Positions 35,969 to 45,755 of a DNA stretch of 64,000 nucleotides are shown here, in pieces; the first letter of the stretch is position 1, and each line of letters begins with the position of its first letter. This DNA comes from Psychrobacter immobilis. Lineage in GTDB: Bacteria; Pseudomonadota; Gammaproteobacteria; Pseudomonadales; Moraxellaceae. Where the stretch lies: positions 62,001 through 126,000 of the forward strand of contig NZ_CAJGZN010000009.1 of assembly GCF_904846235.1 (NCBI RefSeq), in the 5' to 3' direction. The notes under the pieces were generated by a model, which was not told the DNA's origin, searched no databases, and saw nothing but the letters and a program-made list of their open reading frames with translations. The translations under genes and the position numbers were made by a program.

Positions 35969-36505
35969 ATGACCTCCTCTACTCCATCAAAAACAGCCGA
36001 ACAATCGACTAACGAAAATTCAAATCAAATACTGACTTATAAATTACTACTGGTAAACGGCGTAAATTTGAATTTACTAGGCAAGCGGGAACCGCACATT
36101 TATGGTCATACGACACTTGCTGATATAGAAAAGCAACTAGTTGAGCACGCCGCTCGCCACGGTGTAGAGTTAATATGTATACAGTCCAACCATGAAGGTA
36201 AGCTAGTAGACGACATTCAGCATCATGGATTATTGGCGGATAAATCTGCCCAAATTGACGCTATTATTATCAATCCGGCTGCATTTACGCATACTTCAGT
36301 GGCTCTGCGCGATGCGCTATTGGCCACCCAAAAGCCATTTATAGAAGTACATTTATCCAATGTTCATGCCCGTGAGCCTTTCCGTCATCATTCATATCTA
36401 AGTGACGTTGCGGTAGGAGTCATTTGCGGCTTGGGACAATTAGGCTATCAAATGGCGCTTGATTACTGGTTGAGCACTATGTATGCAGTTGACACAAGCA
36501 AATAA
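35969..36505 (+). CDS. aroQ: 3-dehydroquinate dehydratase, type II
   Basis: AroQ removes water from 3-dehydroquinate in the shikimate pathway and forms a dodecamer. Conserved blocks are [20 protein letters not shown] near residue 28 (with the catalytic tyrosine in HIYG), [30 protein letters not shown] with the catalytic histidine, and [17 protein letters not shown]. At 178 residues it has an N-terminal Ser/Thr/Asn-rich extension of about 25 residues compared with the usual 150. Confidence 0.96.
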   Translation: MTSSTPSKTAEQSTNENSNQILTYKLLLVNGVNLNLLGKREPHIYGHTTLADIEKQLVEHAARHGVELICIQSNHEGKLVDDIQHHGLLADKSAQIDAIIINPAAFTHTSVALRDALLATQKPFIEVHLSNVHAREPFRHHSYLSDVAVGVICGLGQLGYQMALDYWLSTMYAVDTSK

Positions 36506-36628
36506 TATGACTGTGCTTACTTTTTTATCAATGATTACTCGCGTTTTCACACATTAGTCAAACAGTAATCCTGCAATTAAAATAATAGAATTACGACTGA
36601 GTAAACAACCCATTATACGGTGACATGA

Positions 36629-37930
36629 ATGGCAAAATCGTCCGGAAAACGCTTTATGAAACTCGCTGGCATGACAGCGAGTATTGCTGGCAAAGCCGCT
36701 AAAAACTCATTTAAGCATCTCTCAAGTGACGAAGAAAAACGTCTGCAAGCTCGCTCAGATCTGATGCAAGACGTGGGCGTTCAAATTGCCGAAACGTTGG
36801 GTGAGATGAAAGGCGCAGTGATGAAGGTCGGACAGATTGCTTCACAATATAAGGATGTATTCCCGCCTGAGGTTGCGTCAGCACTCGAAAAGCTACAGAA
36901 AGATGCGCCGCCAATGCCGTATGCGCAAATACAAGCTCAAGTTGAACGTGAATTGAAAGCGCCTATCTTAGAATTATTCAGCGAGTTTGAAGAGACACCT
37001 TTTGCCGCAGCATCCATTGGACAAGTGCACAAAGCGACGTTGCCATCGGGTCAAAAAGTGGTGGTCAAAGTCCAGTATCCTGATGTTGATGAAAACTGTG
37101 ATAGCGATCTCAAACAAGTACGTATGGCATTAAAAATAGCTGGCGTGCTCAATATGAGTAAGCAACTACAAGAGCAGCTTTTTAATGAGATTCGCCAGAG
37201 TCTGCACGATGAATTAGACTATGTTAAAGAAGCTCATAACTTACGCGTATTCGGCGCTTTTCATGCAGAAGATGAAGGCCTTATTATTCCCAAAGTGATT
37301 AGTAGCCACTCTTCTAGACGGATTTTAACGTTGACCGAAGAGATGGGAGAAACATTGACTGTCGCTGCGACATGGGACAATGACATCAAACAAAAAATAG
37401 CAGAGCGCTTGTTTAATTTTACCGCAGGTCAGCTATTTGGCTTATACCGTATGCACTGCGACCCTCATCCAGGTAACTTCGCGTTCCGTCATGACGGTAG
37501 TGTCGTGGCATATGATTTTGGGGGTATCCGCAGTTATAGTGATAGCGAAGTGCAGCTATTCAAACGCTTTGTCAAACATGCGCTAAGAGGTGACGTCACT
37601 GCACTTGAACAAGATTTGATTGCCCTAGATATTCGCCGCGAAGATGACAAAAACATCCCTGGTGAGTTTTATGAAAAGTGGCTATCAATCGGACTCAAAC
37701 CTTTATCCATTAGCCCCTATCAAGAAGGCGAGTTTGATTTTGGCAGCAGCCAAGTACATCACGAGGCCATTGCACAGATGCGTACGTCTTTGAAGTACTT
37801 TGGTCAGTTTCAACCCTCAGCCACCACTATGATGCTAGATCGTACTGTATCAGGACAATACTGGAATCTGGTCAATCTAGGCGTCGAGATCGACCTGTCA
37901 CCACTGGTTGATGAATACATTGATGCGTAG
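36629..37930 (+). CDS. ABC1/UbiB-family atypical protein kinase
   Basis: A 433-residue member of the ABC1 (UbiB/ADCK/AarF) family. The hallmark KxGQ appears in GAVMKVGQIASQYKDVFP near residue 70. PFAAASIGQVHKATLPSGQK forms the unusual Ala-rich nucleotide loop, VVKVQYP holds the lysine, DELDYVKEAHN the Glu, and MHCDPHPGNFAF and AYDFGG the catalytic and metal-binding segments. E. coli UbiB supports ubiquinone synthesis, but this protein lacks the C-terminal membrane helices of UbiB and is probably a paralogue whose lipid-related role is unknown. The start has weak ribosome-site support (ACGGTGAC). Confidence 0.9.
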   Translation: MAKSSGKRFMKLAGMTASIAGKAAKNSFKHLSSDEEKRLQARSDLMQDVGVQIAETLGEMKGAVMKVGQIASQYKDVFPPEVASALEKLQKDAPPMPYAQIQAQVERELKAPILELFSEFEETPFAAASIGQVHKATLPSGQKVVVKVQYPDVDENCDSDLKQVRMALKIAGVLNMSKQLQEQLFNEIRQSLHDELDYVKEAHNLRVFGAFHAEDEGLIIPKVISSHSSRRILTLTEEMGETLTVAATWDNDIKQKIAERLFNFTAGQLFGLYRMHCDPHPGNFAFRHDGSVVAYDFGGIRSYSDSEVQLFKRFVKHALRGDVTALEQDLIALDIRREDDKNIPGEFYEKWLSIGLKPLSISPYQEGEFDFGSSQVHHEAIAQMRTSLKYFGQFQPSATTMMLDRTVSGQYWNLVNLGVEIDLSPLVDEYIDA

Positions 37931-37971
37931 ATGCGTATTAGGTATGTTGACTGTCACGATTAAATCTATCT

Positions 37972-38802
37972 TTAGATATGTAGCGCGTGTCCACAACGAT
38001 CGCAAAAGTCTGCCCCTACTGCATGGCCGAATTTACCACAGTTTGGACAAGTCACCGGGTTGAGCTGCGGACGCATGTTACGTGCTAGCTCTGATGTGAA
38101 AATACCTGTTGGTACCGCAATAATCGAGTAACCTGTGATCATGACCATGGTTGCAATTGCTTGCCCAAGCGGTGTCTTGGGTGACATATCACCGTAGCCA
38201 ACCGTAGTCATCGTGACAACTGCCCAGTAGATAGACAGTGGAATACTGGTAAATCCATTCTCCGGCCCTTCTACCACATAAATAATCGAACCAAAGATGG
38301 TTACCAACAATACAAGCGATAGGAAGAAAACCGTAATTTTCTGCTGACTGGTTTTTAATGCGGATGCCAAAAACCCAGCCTGCTGCATATAGGCCTTGAG
38401 CTTAAGAACGCGGAACACACGTAAAATACGTAATACCCGTATCACGAGTAGATACTGTACGCCTACAAACATTAGGCTCAAATAACTTGGCAATACAGAC
38501 AGTAAGTCTACTATTCCAAAGAAACTAAAAGCATAGCGTAAGCGGTTGGGTGCTGAAAACAGCCTTAACGCATACTCAATAGTAAACAAAATAGTAAAAA
38601 ACCACTCTGCATAAAAGAACAACGTGCCATACTGCAAACGCATATATAGCACACTATCAAGCATGACGACCGCCACACTGGCTAAAATTGCAATCAGCAA
38701 TACAATATCAAAGAGCTTACCCAGACGAGTATCTGTGCCTTCAATAATGATATGCGTACGGTTACGCAAGTGTGTAAGAGCTTCGGCGGTTGGTTGCTTC
38801 AT
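37972..38802 (-). CDS. Voltage-gated-type potassium channel with C-terminal zinc ribbon
   Basis: A 276-residue inner-membrane channel. Six membrane segments occur at about residues 28-230. S4 carries the charged RVLRILRVFRVLKLK pattern (about 122-138), and the pore loop holds the selectivity filter TTVGYGD near 199-205. After S6, CPNCGKFGHAVGADFCDRCG at about 250-270 is a rubredoxin-like CxxC...CxxC zinc ribbon, replacing the usual RCK or cyclic-nucleotide domain. It is divergent from yebC. Gating signal and physiological role are unknown. Confidence 0.92.
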   Translation of the reverse strand: MKQPTAEALTHLRNRTHIIIEGTDTRLGKLFDIVLLIAILASVAVVMLDSVLYMRLQYGTLFFYAEWFFTILFTIEYALRLFSAPNRLRYAFSFFGIVDLLSVLPSYLSLMFVGVQYLLVIRVLRILRVFRVLKLKAYMQQAGFLASALKTSQQKITVFFLSLVLLVTIFGSIIYVVEGPENGFTSIPLSIYWAVVTMTTVGYGDMSPKTPLGQAIATMVMITGYSIIAVPTGIFTSELARNMRPQLNPVTCPNCGKFGHAVGADFCDRCGHALHI

Positions 38803-39119
38803 AGAATCAGTACTTTATAAAATCAATGGCTTGATAGCACGCAATGACTTAAAATGTGATGGATAAGGGCAAGTTGGTCAAAATAGCTAAAACTGGTTTA
38901 TAATATCGCTCACCTATCACAGTGAATACAATCTATAAGTTGCCACAGTGTAGCAAAAAAGCACTCTCAACAACATACAAATCGTTAACGTGCCAGTAGC
39001 GCTACTACCTCAAATAGACAAAGTAATGATAGTATAAAATCAGGCAATCAGATATCGAAGGTTGTTGTTAATCACTTTTTTTACCCATAAAAATAGTACG
39101 TAGAACTTAAGGATGTTAT
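38803..39119. promoter_or_regulatory. Divergent region between the K+ channel gene and yebC
   Basis: 317 noncoding bases. A TATAAT at 38899-38904 on the plus strand has a TGG extension and a TTGGTC hexamer 19 bases upstream, a fair promoter for yebC with a long leader. AAGGATGTT precedes the yebC start. Nothing else recognised. Confidence 0.4.
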
Positions 39120-39869
39120 ATGGCAGGCCATTCAAAATGGGCAAATATTAAACACCGTAAAGCCCGTCAGGATGCAGTAAGGGGTAAGATATTTACCAAA
39201 ATTATTCGTGAAATCGTTTCAGCTGCCAAACAAGGCGATCCCGATCCTGACAAAAACCCACGCTTACGTGCCGTTATCGAAAAAGCCCTATCCGTCAATA
39301 TGACGCGCGACACGATCAATCGTGCTGTCGACCGTGGTACAGGCGGCGGTGATAATGAGAATATGGAAGAAGTCAGTTACGAAGGCTACGGTGTTGGTGG
39401 TGTGGCTGTATTGGTCGAAACCATGACTGATAACCTTAACCGTACTGTCAGCGAAGTACGTCATGCTTTTACCAAGAATGATGGTAATCTTGGCACATCA
39501 GGCTCAGTGGCGTATCTATTCACCAAACGTGGCGAAATCACTTTTAACGATGTCAGCTTAGAAGATGAAGTCATGCTCGTTGCACTAGATGCGGGCGCCG
39601 TTGATATTGAAAATGATGGCGAAAGCTTACTCGTTATCACAGAATGGGAAAGTTTCGGTCAAGTCCAAGATGCCCTTAATGCGGCTGGTCTGATTTCTGA
39701 CAACGCCGAGGTCACTATGTCACCATCTACCACGGCTGAGATCGACAATGTCGATGATGCTGAAAAGATCATGAAGATGATTGATATGCTAGAAGATGCT
39801 GATGATGTGCAAGAAGTTTATACTAACGTGAACTTCTCTGCTGACGTCATGGCTCAGCTTGAAGCATAA
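39120..39869 (+). CDS. YebC/PmpR family regulatory protein
   Basis: A 249-residue cytosolic protein of the YebC/PmpR/TACO1 family: [18 protein letters not shown] at the start, [37 protein letters not shown] and [13 protein letters not shown]. Members were named as transcription regulators and more recently linked to translation of polyproline stretches. It is not beside ruvC here. A bidirectional terminator ends it. Confidence 0.95.
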   Translation: MAGHSKWANIKHRKARQDAVRGKIFTKIIREIVSAAKQGDPDPDKNPRLRAVIEKALSVNMTRDTINRAVDRGTGGGDNENMEEVSYEGYGVGGVAVLVETMTDNLNRTVSEVRHAFTKNDGNLGTSGSVAYLFTKRGEITFNDVSLEDEVMLVALDAGAVDIENDGESLLVITEWESFGQVQDALNAAGLISDNAEVTMSPSTTAEIDNVDDAEKIMKMIDMLEDADDVQEVYTNVNFSADVMAQLEA

Positions 39870-39887
39870 ACTTATTAATTGTTCAGT

Positions 39888-39925
39888 AAAAAGGGCCAGA
39901 TGCTAAAAGTATTTGGCCCTTTTTT
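39888..39925. terminator. Bidirectional terminator between yebC and ogt
   Basis: AAAAAGGGCCA pairs with TGGCCCTTTTT around a 15-nt loop. Genes on both sides converge on it. Confidence 0.88.
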
Positions 39926-39943
39926 ATTAAGATAGATTTAGTT

Positions 39944-40510
39944 TTACGTCCAACTTCCTTCTAGTGCTAGTAAATACTCTTTTTTATCTAGCCCGCCTGT
40001 ATAGCCACCAAGCTTACCGTCGCTCGCAATCACTCGATGACAAGGCACGATAATGCTAAAAGGATTTTTGCCATTGGCCTGCGCAACCGCACGGAATCCC
40101 TTTGGACTGTTGACACGCTGCGCGAGTGTGGCATAGCTGATGGTTTCGCCGTACTCAATACCTTGTAGTGCCTGCCATACTCTTTGCTGGAACTCAGTAC
40201 CCATAGAGAAGTCTAAAGGTAAATCCAACGTCTTACGTTTACCATTAGCATAGTCTTTGAGCTGGAAAATCGTTTCTATTAATAATGCTTGAGCAGGCTC
40301 ATTCATGCTTAGGCTATTTTTATCTATAAAAGTAAAGTCTTCATCTGTCAGACCATAGTACTTTTTAAGTTTAGGTACAGATTTTGAGCTATGCCATGAG
40401 TTACCTGCCAGCAGCCAGTTGGCTTCAACGAGCATAGGCTGACCATGCACATTGACACGAGCAATCAGTGTTAATCGATGTGACCCAAAGGCTGCTGTGG
40501 TAACTATCAT
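39944..40510 (-). CDS. ogt: Methylated-DNA--protein-cysteine S-methyltransferase
   Basis: A suicide repair protein that moves the methyl group from O6-methylguanine to its own cysteine. The active site is IIVPCHRVIASDGKLGGYTG near residues 145-165. FQQRVWQALQGIEYGETISYATLA supplies the helix-turn-helix and the Arg finger. At 188 residues without an Ada N-terminal domain it is of Ogt type. It lies 54 bases downstream of ftsY on the same strand and may share its transcript. Confidence 0.93.
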   Translation of the reverse strand: MIVTTAAFGSHRLTLIARVNVHGQPMLVEANWLLAGNSWHSSKSVPKLKKYYGLTDEDFTFIDKNSLSMNEPAQALLIETIFQLKDYANGKRKTLDLPLDFSMGTEFQQRVWQALQGIEYGETISYATLAQRVNSPKGFRAVAQANGKNPFSIIVPCHRVIASDGKLGGYTGGLDKKEYLLALEGSWT

Positions 40511-40564
40511 AGCGTCTACTTCCCTATTGTCTTCAAAATAATTTACCAGATAAAACTGGCTCTC

Positions 40565-41956
40565 TTATTCTTTATCGTCGGTCTCGAATAAGGCGGCGAC
40601 AAATTGCTTCGGACTAAAAGAACGTAAGTCGTCAATCGACTCACCCACACCAATATAACGGATAGGCACATCTGTCGTTTCGGCAATATTAAACACCACA
40701 CCACCTTTAGCAGTACCGTCTAGCTTAGTAATGGTGATGCCTGTCAGTGGCACAACTTTATTAAACAGTTCGACTTGGTTGATAGCATTTTGACCCGTGC
40801 CAGCATCCAGCACAATCATACCTTCATGCGGAGCACTTGGATCCGCCTTACGCATGACACGTACGACCTTCTCCAATTCTGCCATCAAATGCGTTTTGTT
40901 TTGCAGACGTCCCGCAGTATCGGCAATGAGCACATCGATATTTTTTGCTTTGGCTGACTGCATCGCATCAAAAATGACAGAAGCGCTGTCAGAACCATGA
41001 CCTTGCGCTACCACTGGAATATGATTGCGCTCGCCCCAAATCTGTAACTGCTCAGTAGCTGCCGCACGGAACGTATCACCCGCTGCCAGCATGACTGATT
41101 TACCCTCGCCCTGCAGACGCTTGGCAAGCTTACCAATCGTTGTAGTTTTCCCTACACCATTGACACCTACTACCAATATAACAAACGGCTTTTTGCTAGT
41201 ATCAATCACCAATGGCTCAACTTTTGGTGTGAGGATATCAACCAACTCACTTTGCAATGCTTTATATAGAGAGTGTGCGTAAATCAAGTCACCACGATCT
41301 GTCTGCTCGGTAAGGCTCTTGATGATACGGTTCGTCGCGTTGACGCCGATATCGGCTACCAATAGCTGATCTTCGACTTCTTCTAAGAGCTCGTCATCAA
41401 TCTCTTTGCCACCGATTAAGATACTGACCATGCCTTCGGCTAAGTTTTTGCGTGACTTACTGAGGCCCGTTTTCATACGGTTAAACCAGCTGCCCTTTTT
41501 CTTATTTTCTTTAGTCTCTTGTGACTCTTGTAACTCTGTAGCAGGCTCTTTGGTAGTAGCTGCCTGTACATTACTGTCAGCCACTGGGTTTACGCTTGGT
41601 GTATCACCCAATTGCTCTTGCAATGGCATAGCAGGAATGGTTGACGCAGTATTAGTTTGACTTGTAGCAGCGGCTGTCTCTGTAGCGCTTGAAAAGCTTT
41701 CAGAATTACCTTTAGGGACATTATGCTCTTCTGTCATAACAATTGGCGTCGCTAAAGCAATATTGTCCGCAGCATCATTACTAGAGACGTCTTGGTTTAC
41801 CATACTGTCCTTTTGCGGAGCAATATTTTCTGTTTCATCAATAATGGGCACAGATTGCACCGGTAGACTGGGTAAGGTAATATCATCGTCATCTAAGTCG
41901 TCAAGACCAGCATCAAGGTTAATGACTACGCGGTTGCTATTGTTTGGGTTGTTCAT
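40565..41956 (-). CDS. ftsY: Signal recognition particle receptor FtsY
   Basis: FtsY is the membrane-associated GTPase that docks SRP-ribosome complexes at SecYEG. The 463-residue protein has an acidic, Gln/Thr-rich A domain (about 1-150) starting with DDLDDDDITLPSL, then the N domain, then the G domain. Visible motifs are VGVNGVGKTTTIGKLAKRL near residue 265, AAGDTFRAAATEQL, DTAGR and TKLDGTAKGG. The basic KKGSWFNRMKTGLSKSR stretch near 153-170 is the lipid-binding helix at the start of the N domain. Confidence 0.96.
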   Translation of the reverse strand: MNNPNNSNRVVINLDAGLDDLDDDDITLPSLPVQSVPIIDETENIAPQKDSMVNQDVSSNDAADNIALATPIVMTEEHNVPKGNSESFSSATETAAATSQTNTASTIPAMPLQEQLGDTPSVNPVADSNVQAATTKEPATELQESQETKENKKKGSWFNRMKTGLSKSRKNLAEGMVSILIGGKEIDDELLEEVEDQLLVADIGVNATNRIIKSLTEQTDRGDLIYAHSLYKALQSELVDILTPKVEPLVIDTSKKPFVILVVGVNGVGKTTTIGKLAKRLQGEGKSVMLAAGDTFRAAATEQLQIWGERNHIPVVAQGHGSDSASVIFDAMQSAKAKNIDVLIADTAGRLQNKTHLMAELEKVVRVMRKADPSAPHEGMIVLDAGTGQNAINQVELFNKVVPLTGITITKLDGTAKGGVVFNIAETTDVPIRYIGVGESIDDLRSFSPKQFVAALFETDDKE

Positions 41957-42250
41957 AAATTTGCCCTAAAAGTTATCACGATCAATTATTTGTTTATTGT
42001 TAATGGATTCATAGGTTGTCATCTGGCTACGAGCGACATGACATCTAATTTTGACCTATTTTAGCATAATTCAAGTCATGCTCAGCCCTTACCCTATTAG
42101 ACTATCGTCAAAATTTATCTGTTTAAAAAATCACTCGATGATTTGAGAAAGTTTTGCTTAAGGTTTAGACACAAAATTCTGACCTGTTACTTGTCAGACT
42201 TCGCCTACTCTACCAAGACTTATTCGATAAAAACTTATTAGGAATCCGTT

Positions 42251-42400
42251 ATGTCATTACTCTCTAAGCACTATAAGAAAATCAGCAGCATCAGTGTGGC
42301 TGTTTTATTAACGACGACTACATTGGTGACAGGTTGCACCACGACGCAAGAGTTCAGACCGACTGCTAGTGTTATGGTTGGTGCTCAGACCTCTTTGTAA
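42251..42400 (+). CDS. Small lipoprotein (49 residues)
   Basis: A short frame with a good AGGA ribosome site: MSLLSKHYKKISSISVAVLL then a Thr-rich segment and the lipobox LVTGC near residue 29. The mature part is only about 21 residues (CTTTQEFRPTASVMVGAQTS). It precedes the M16 peptidase gene by 65 bases in the same direction and may be co-transcribed. I recall similar tiny lipoproteins in Moraxellaceae but could not check a family. Function unknown. Confidence 0.7.
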   Translation: MSLLSKHYKKISSISVAVLLTTTTLVTGCTTTQEFRPTASVMVGAQTSL

Positions 42401-42465
42401 TGCCTGCTATCACTATGATTAGCATTTAATTCTTCTATTATTATTTTATATAAGTAGACCATATC

Positions 42466-43962
42466 ATGCCATTGTCTTTACCTCTAGCAGCTGCGCCATT
42501 ACGCATGGCTTGTGCCTTAGCAGTAGCAGCGTCACTTGCTGCGTGTCAAACCAATACGATGCCTACTGACTCTGCAACCGTGACAAGCTCAATCGCAACA
42601 GATAGCTTGGCTCAAAACATATCAGATGAAAATAAAACGAGCAAAGACACTCAGCCGTCTGAGTTGACAATGGACATGTCAGGTCGACATGAATATCAGT
42701 TAGAAAATGGTCTAAAAGTCGTCATAAAAGAAGACCACCGTGCCCCAGTCGCTATGACACAAATCTGGTACCGAGTGGGCTCGGCAGATGAGCCTCTTGA
42801 TAAAGGCGGTATCTCTCACTTACTCGAGCACATGATGTTTAAGGGCACGACCAACGTTTCTAGTGATGATTATGAGCGGCTAATTGCTAAGTTTGGTGGT
42901 GTCAATAATGCCTTTACCAGCTATGACTATACCGGATACTACGAGCTATTCCCTGCCAATCGTATGCCGTTAGCGCTAGAGCTTGAAGCAGATCGCATGA
43001 AAAACCTTATATTTGATGACAAAGAATTTGCTAAAGAGCATCAAGTGGTCATGGAAGAGCGTCGCCAACGTACTGATGACAATCCGCTTGCTAAAGCGTA
43101 TGAGTCATTTCGTCTGCTGGCCTTACCTGACAGCCCAAAAGGCGAATCTGTCATTGGACCTATGAACGAGCTAGAATCGATTAAACTTTCAGATCTAAAA
43201 AATTGGTATAAGACGTGGTATGCACCAAATAATGCAACGTTAGTCATCGTCGGCGACGTGCAACCACAAGAAGTACTTACTCAAGTCAAACGTTACTTTG
43301 GTGATTTAGAAAAAAGCAACCTACCCAAACGTACCTCTGTGACTCAAAAAGGCTTCCGTGGTTATCAAAAGGTAGACTCTGAGCAAGCCGTTCAAGTGCC
43401 CGTTCTACTGATGGGTTACAACGTGCCAAGCCTTGCCACGGCAGGCACCAACAATGAAAAACAAGCTTATGCCCTGTCACTTGCGCAAGATGTGCTCGAT
43501 GGCGGCTTATCTGCACGCTTAGAGAGTCGACTGATACGTGAGCAAGGTATATTGACGACGGTTGGTACTTCTTACGACTTGCTAGATCGCGGTGATGGGC
43601 TGTTTTTGATTCAAGCAACACCGCGTGAAGGCGTCAGCTTAGAGCAAGCACAACAAGCTATAACTTCGGAAATAGAAAAGCTAAAAACCGATCCTATTGC
43701 CGATGACGAGATCAGTCGCGCCAAGACCAATACGGTTACTGGTTTGATTTATGCGCAAGACAGCATGGAAGGACAGGCACGTATGATTGGCTCGTTACAA
43801 TCTATCGGTCTAGATGACAGACTGCTTGCTAAGTTGCCAACTAAGCTCGACGGTATTAGTGTGGCTGATATTCAAACTGCCAGTAAAAAATATTTGGTCA
43901 AGGACAACTTAACGGTGATGCATGTCGTACCACCTAAAGACAATAAAACCTCAGCGAAATAG
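42466..43962 (+). CDS. M16-family zinc metallopeptidase, probable lipoprotein
   Basis: A 498-residue M16 (pitrilysin/PqqL-like) peptidase. The N-terminus is a signal peptide with lipobox SLAAC (Cys27), so it is probably anchored in a periplasm-facing membrane. The inverted zinc motif HLLEHMMFKGT near residue 118 is complete, with the downstream glutamate in the HQVVMEERRQR region. The C-terminal half contains the R/Y-type substrate-binding domain. The next gene is an M16 protein lacking the zinc motif, so the two very likely form an active/inactive heterodimer like mitochondrial processing peptidase. Confidence 0.92.
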   Translation: MPLSLPLAAAPLRMACALAVAASLAACQTNTMPTDSATVTSSIATDSLAQNISDENKTSKDTQPSELTMDMSGRHEYQLENGLKVVIKEDHRAPVAMTQIWYRVGSADEPLDKGGISHLLEHMMFKGTTNVSSDDYERLIAKFGGVNNAFTSYDYTGYYELFPANRMPLALELEADRMKNLIFDDKEFAKEHQVVMEERRQRTDDNPLAKAYESFRLLALPDSPKGESVIGPMNELESIKLSDLKNWYKTWYAPNNATLVIVGDVQPQEVLTQVKRYFGDLEKSNLPKRTSVTQKGFRGYQKVDSEQAVQVPVLLMGYNVPSLATAGTNNEKQAYALSLAQDVLDGGLSARLESRLIREQGILTTVGTSYDLLDRGDGLFLIQATPREGVSLEQAQQAITSEIEKLKTDPIADDEISRAKTNTVTGLIYAQDSMEGQARMIGSLQSIGLDDRLLAKLPTKLDGISVADIQTASKKYLVKDNLTVMHVVPPKDNKTSAK

Positions 43963-44029
43963 TCGCTGCCTATTATCAAACGTCTCATAGAAATGACCAT
44001 AACACCGTATTCTTAATAAGAAGAAACTC

Positions 44030-45607
44030 ATGATTCAGAATAAATACGACTATAAAGTCAGACAACAAGCTTTTAAGATTGCTTCACCTTCTGTAAGAAG
44101 CACTATCGCATCTAAAAAGCGAGCCTACCTCAGTGCTAGCGTAATTCTCGCTTTTAGCGTCTTGGCTACTACTGCTCAAGCTGATACAACAGCTGCTGAA
44201 GATTACCGGGCACCTGCTGCAGTCGATGCAAGTGCGCCAATTGCTGCTCTATCTAAACTGACCAGCTTAGCCGATGACAAACCTTTAAAAGTCACCGTAC
44301 CGACCATTCAACAGTTTAAGACCAAGTCTGGCGTACCTGTTATGTTTGTACAAACGACCACCTTGCCAATTGTCGATGTTGATTTGCGTTTTAATGCTGG
44401 TAGCGCGCGTGATGGTAGTATCAAAAAGGATGGTTTCGGTATTGCGAATATGACAGCGACGATGCTCGAACAGGGCTCAAAAAGCCTAGATGAAAATGCA
44501 TTTACTCGTGCAGTGGAAACGTTGGGCATCAATCTAAGCAGTAGCGCCTATAAGGATATGTTTATTGTTTCACTGCGTAGCCTATCTGATGATAAGCATC
44601 TCCTGCCAGCCATTGACTTAATGACACAGATGGTGAGTGAACCTAACTTTGACGAGCAAGTTCTAGCTCGCAATAAAGCAAGACTGTTGGTAGGCCTGCA
44701 GCAACAAAAACAAGATCCTAATAGCTTAGCAAGTATCGCTTTCAACGAGGCTCTATATGGTACTCACCCTTACGCGCATCCATCAGTCGGCACGCTAGAA
44801 AGCGTTCCTACGATTGAGAAGCAACAACTGATAGACTTTAAAAATAAATATCTAGTTGCAGCAAACGCGTCTGTTGCTATGACCGGCAACCTGACATTAA
44901 AACAAGCCAAAAAACTGGCAGAAGACATCACTGCTAAATTGCCTACTGGCCAAGCTGCCACTGATTTACCTGAGCCGAAACCGCTTACCAAAGCGCAGCA
45001 CGTTCATATTCCATTCCCAAGCACTCAAACCACTGTACTCATGGGACAGCTAGGTAGCAAACGAGCTACCGACCCAATAGCACAGCAGCAGCAAACCAAC
45101 TTTGCTGTTGGAAACGAAGTCATGGCAGGCAGTGATTTTAATGCGAGACTAATGACTGAGGTGAGACAAAACCTTGGCTATACTTATGGAATCTCAGGAT
45201 CGATGAACCCAATGCTCTCTCGAGGTCCCTACCAGATTGGTTTTTCGACACGTAATGACAAGGCGCGTGCGGCCATTGATGCAAGCTTAGCGGTTATCAA
45301 CGAAACGCTGGACAAGGGTATCACCACTGAGGAGATGCGCTTAACTACAGATAATCTGAAAAATAGCTTCCCGATGGGATTTGCGAGCAATGTAGGTATC
45401 AATAGCTTACTTGGAATGATGAATTTTTACCAATTACCGAATAATTACTTAGCTGACTATACCAATCGCATTGATCAAGTCACACTTTCAGAGGTCAATC
45501 AAACCATGCGAGATACGCTAAAGCCTGATAACTTTTTAATAGTTACGGTTGGGCAAGAAGATCCTTGGAAAGAAAAGAAAGTGGTAGAAAAAACCAGCAA
45601 GAAATAA
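44030..45607 (+). CDS. M16-family protein lacking the zinc motif (partner subunit)
   Basis: A 525-residue secreted M16 homologue. A long N-region (about 30 residues, basic) precedes the hydrophobic signal segment LSASVILAFSVLATTAQA. Where HxxEH should stand the sequence reads GFGIANMTATMLEQGS, so no zinc is bound and it cannot be catalytic alone. It keeps the other family block: VRQNLGYTYGISG with the Arg-Tyr type pair near residue 380-395. It lies 67 bases after the active M16 gene. In such pairs the inactive subunit helps bind substrate. Confidence 0.9.
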   Translation: MIQNKYDYKVRQQAFKIASPSVRSTIASKKRAYLSASVILAFSVLATTAQADTTAAEDYRAPAAVDASAPIAALSKLTSLADDKPLKVTVPTIQQFKTKSGVPVMFVQTTTLPIVDVDLRFNAGSARDGSIKKDGFGIANMTATMLEQGSKSLDENAFTRAVETLGINLSSSAYKDMFIVSLRSLSDDKHLLPAIDLMTQMVSEPNFDEQVLARNKARLLVGLQQQKQDPNSLASIAFNEALYGTHPYAHPSVGTLESVPTIEKQQLIDFKNKYLVAANASVAMTGNLTLKQAKKLAEDITAKLPTGQAATDLPEPKPLTKAQHVHIPFPSTQTTVLMGQLGSKRATDPIAQQQQTNFAVGNEVMAGSDFNARLMTEVRQNLGYTYGISGSMNPMLSRGPYQIGFSTRNDKARAAIDASLAVINETLDKGITTEEMRLTTDNLKNSFPMGFASNVGINSLLGMMNFYQLPNNYLADYTNRIDQVTLSEVNQTMRDTLKPDNFLIVTVGQEDPWKEKKVVEKTSKK

Positions 45608-45755
45608 ATCGCTAGGAAGCAATATTAGAAATAAGCGTTATCAATCCAATGGACGTATTATAAATGGTAAAAAATACTACTCATAATATGTCCATTTAAA
45701 TATTTGAACGGCTATAATCTTTAAATAAGAAGCAGAACATTCTTAATGCTTGGCA

